From assembly GCF_030010415.1 (NCBI RefSeq), contig NZ_JASCSA010000009.1: a stretch of DNA of 64,000 nucleotides; one strand, given 5' to 3'. Position 1 is the stretch's first letter. Every line of letters begins with the position of its first letter. Positions 63,482 through 64,000 of the stretch are shown here, piece by piece. Source of the DNA: Cobetia amphilecti. GTDB taxonomy: Bacteria > Pseudomonadota > Gammaproteobacteria > Pseudomonadales > Halomonadaceae. The position numbers were made by a program, and so were the translations under genes. The notes under the pieces are model-generated. The model was not told the origin of the DNA. It was given only the letters and a program-made list of their open reading frames with translations, and did not search any database.

Positions 63482-63516
63482 AAAAAGCCCGCCTCTCGTT
63501 GGAGAGGCGGGCTTTC
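63482..63516. terminator. Rho-independent terminator
   Basis: aaaagcccgcctctc pairs with gagaggcgggcttt over a 4-base loop. The T-run on the minus strand is longest, so it chiefly ends brnQ; it also ends the cyclotransferase gene. Confidence 0.88.
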
Positions 63517-63555
63517 GTGTTTCTGGTCACGCTGCGCGACTGATTGGCGTGAGCC

Positions 63556-64000
63556 TCAGTCCTGCGCGGCCAGTGCCGGGTCCAGGTTCGTCTGGTCACG
63601 ACGGCTGGCCAGCATGCCGATGATCAGCCCCGCCAGCGCCGGCGCCAGCCAGCCCAGATTCATCGAGGCCAGCGGCAGCAGCGGCTCGATGCGGTGCGAG
63701 ATGGCCATCAGCGAGTCGATGCCACTGGCTTCGAAGCCATCCAGCAGGCTGACCAGCAGCGTCAGGCCCAGGGTCCAGGCGAACACGCGCGGCGCATCGT
63801 GCAGGCGCGGACGCAGGTAGGACAGCAGCGTCAGCACCAGCACCAGCGGATAGAGCGTCACCAGTACCGGAATCGAGACGCTGATCAGGGTCGAGAGGCC
63901 CAGGTTGGCGATCAACGCCGAGGCCACGGCCATCACGATCACCAGCAGGCGGTAGGGCACGCTCGGCAGCAGGCGATGGAAGAACTCGCCGCAGGAGGTC
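63556..64000 (-). CDS. brnQ: Branched-chain amino acid permease BrnQ, C-terminal part (partial)
   Basis: The gene enters from the right edge on the minus strand; about 148 codons of the C-terminal part are visible. The first complete codons read TSCGEFFHRLLPSVPYRLLVIV, aligned to the BrnQ region TxCAEFF. Four hydrophobic helices follow, including the signature MAVASALIANLGLSTLISVSIPVLVTLYPLVLVL, with a short polar tail RRDQTNLDPALAAQD. BrnQ is an inner-membrane sodium-coupled symporter for Leu, Ile and Val. Confidence 0.9.
   Translation of the reverse strand, partial: TSCGEFFHRLLPSVPYRLLVIVMAVASALIANLGLSTLISVSIPVLVTLYPLVLVLTLLSYLRPRLHDAPRVFAWTLGLTLLVSLLDGFEASGIDSLMAISHRIEPLLPLASMNLGWLAPALAGLIIGMLASRRDQTNLDPALAAQD

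Overview
The window is about 64 kb of GC-rich (roughly 60-65% by eye) gammaproteobacterial chromosome. Gene content, protein signatures and gene order point to a halomonad (Halomonas/Cobetia type) in the order Oceanospirillales; this is inferred from recognised families, not from a search. It is almost entirely core genome. I see no rRNA, tRNA, CRISPR array, integrase, transposase or prophage.

Layout. 1-3350: sulfate activation: the end of an SLC13 anion permease, a decayed cysQ, then cysD and cysN. 3375-6565: a nitric-oxide module, with flavohaemoglobin hmp and its sigma-54 activator norR divergent around three NorR-type sites and a -24/-12 promoter. 6687-10401: the cmoA-cmoB tRNA wobble-modification pair and pgi. 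10671-17724: yqiA, parE, parC, serB and a TIGR02647 protein. 17835-21512: an orphan CHMI-like tautomerase and the EF-P module (epmB, divergent from efp-epmA). 22000-29084: psd, rhdA, an NCS2 purine permease, rsgA, orn and queG. 29317-43868: the conserved nnr-tsaE-amiB-mutL-miaA-hfq-hflX-hflK-hflC-hisZ-purA run. From memory, psd to purA is largely collinear with Pseudomonas aeruginosa, but there motAB lies between rhdA and rsgA and here a purine permease does. 44271-50559: SUF iron-sulfur operon, regulator-sufB-C-D-S plus sufT, with a promoter/operator dyad in front. 50815-56620: yceI, sanA-like, an unnamed helical protein, rimK/rimB (ribosomal protein S6 glutamylation) and a DUF3549 protein. 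57341-59718: a cystine/polar amino acid ABC importer. 59910-64000: ComFB-like protein, Kef-type antiporter, yqcC, gamma-glutamylcyclotransferase and the end of brnQ.

How the genes relate: sulfate activation, rhodanese, SUF and cystine uptake all concern sulfur and Fe-S supply. Hmp/NorR handles nitric oxide, which damages Fe-S clusters. A second theme is translation: CmoAB, QueG, MiaA and TsaE (tRNA), EF-P with EpmAB, RsgA, HflX and RimBK (ribosome).

No obviously new multi-gene system is present. The most distinctive features are the NorR/sigma-54 control region, the SUF promoter dyad, the cysQ remnant, and a recurring pattern of short tandem repeats (7-19 bp units) in intergenic gaps and in non-conserved protein linkers or tails. 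One repeat array supplies the ribosome binding site of nnr and another overlaps the rimK stop codon.
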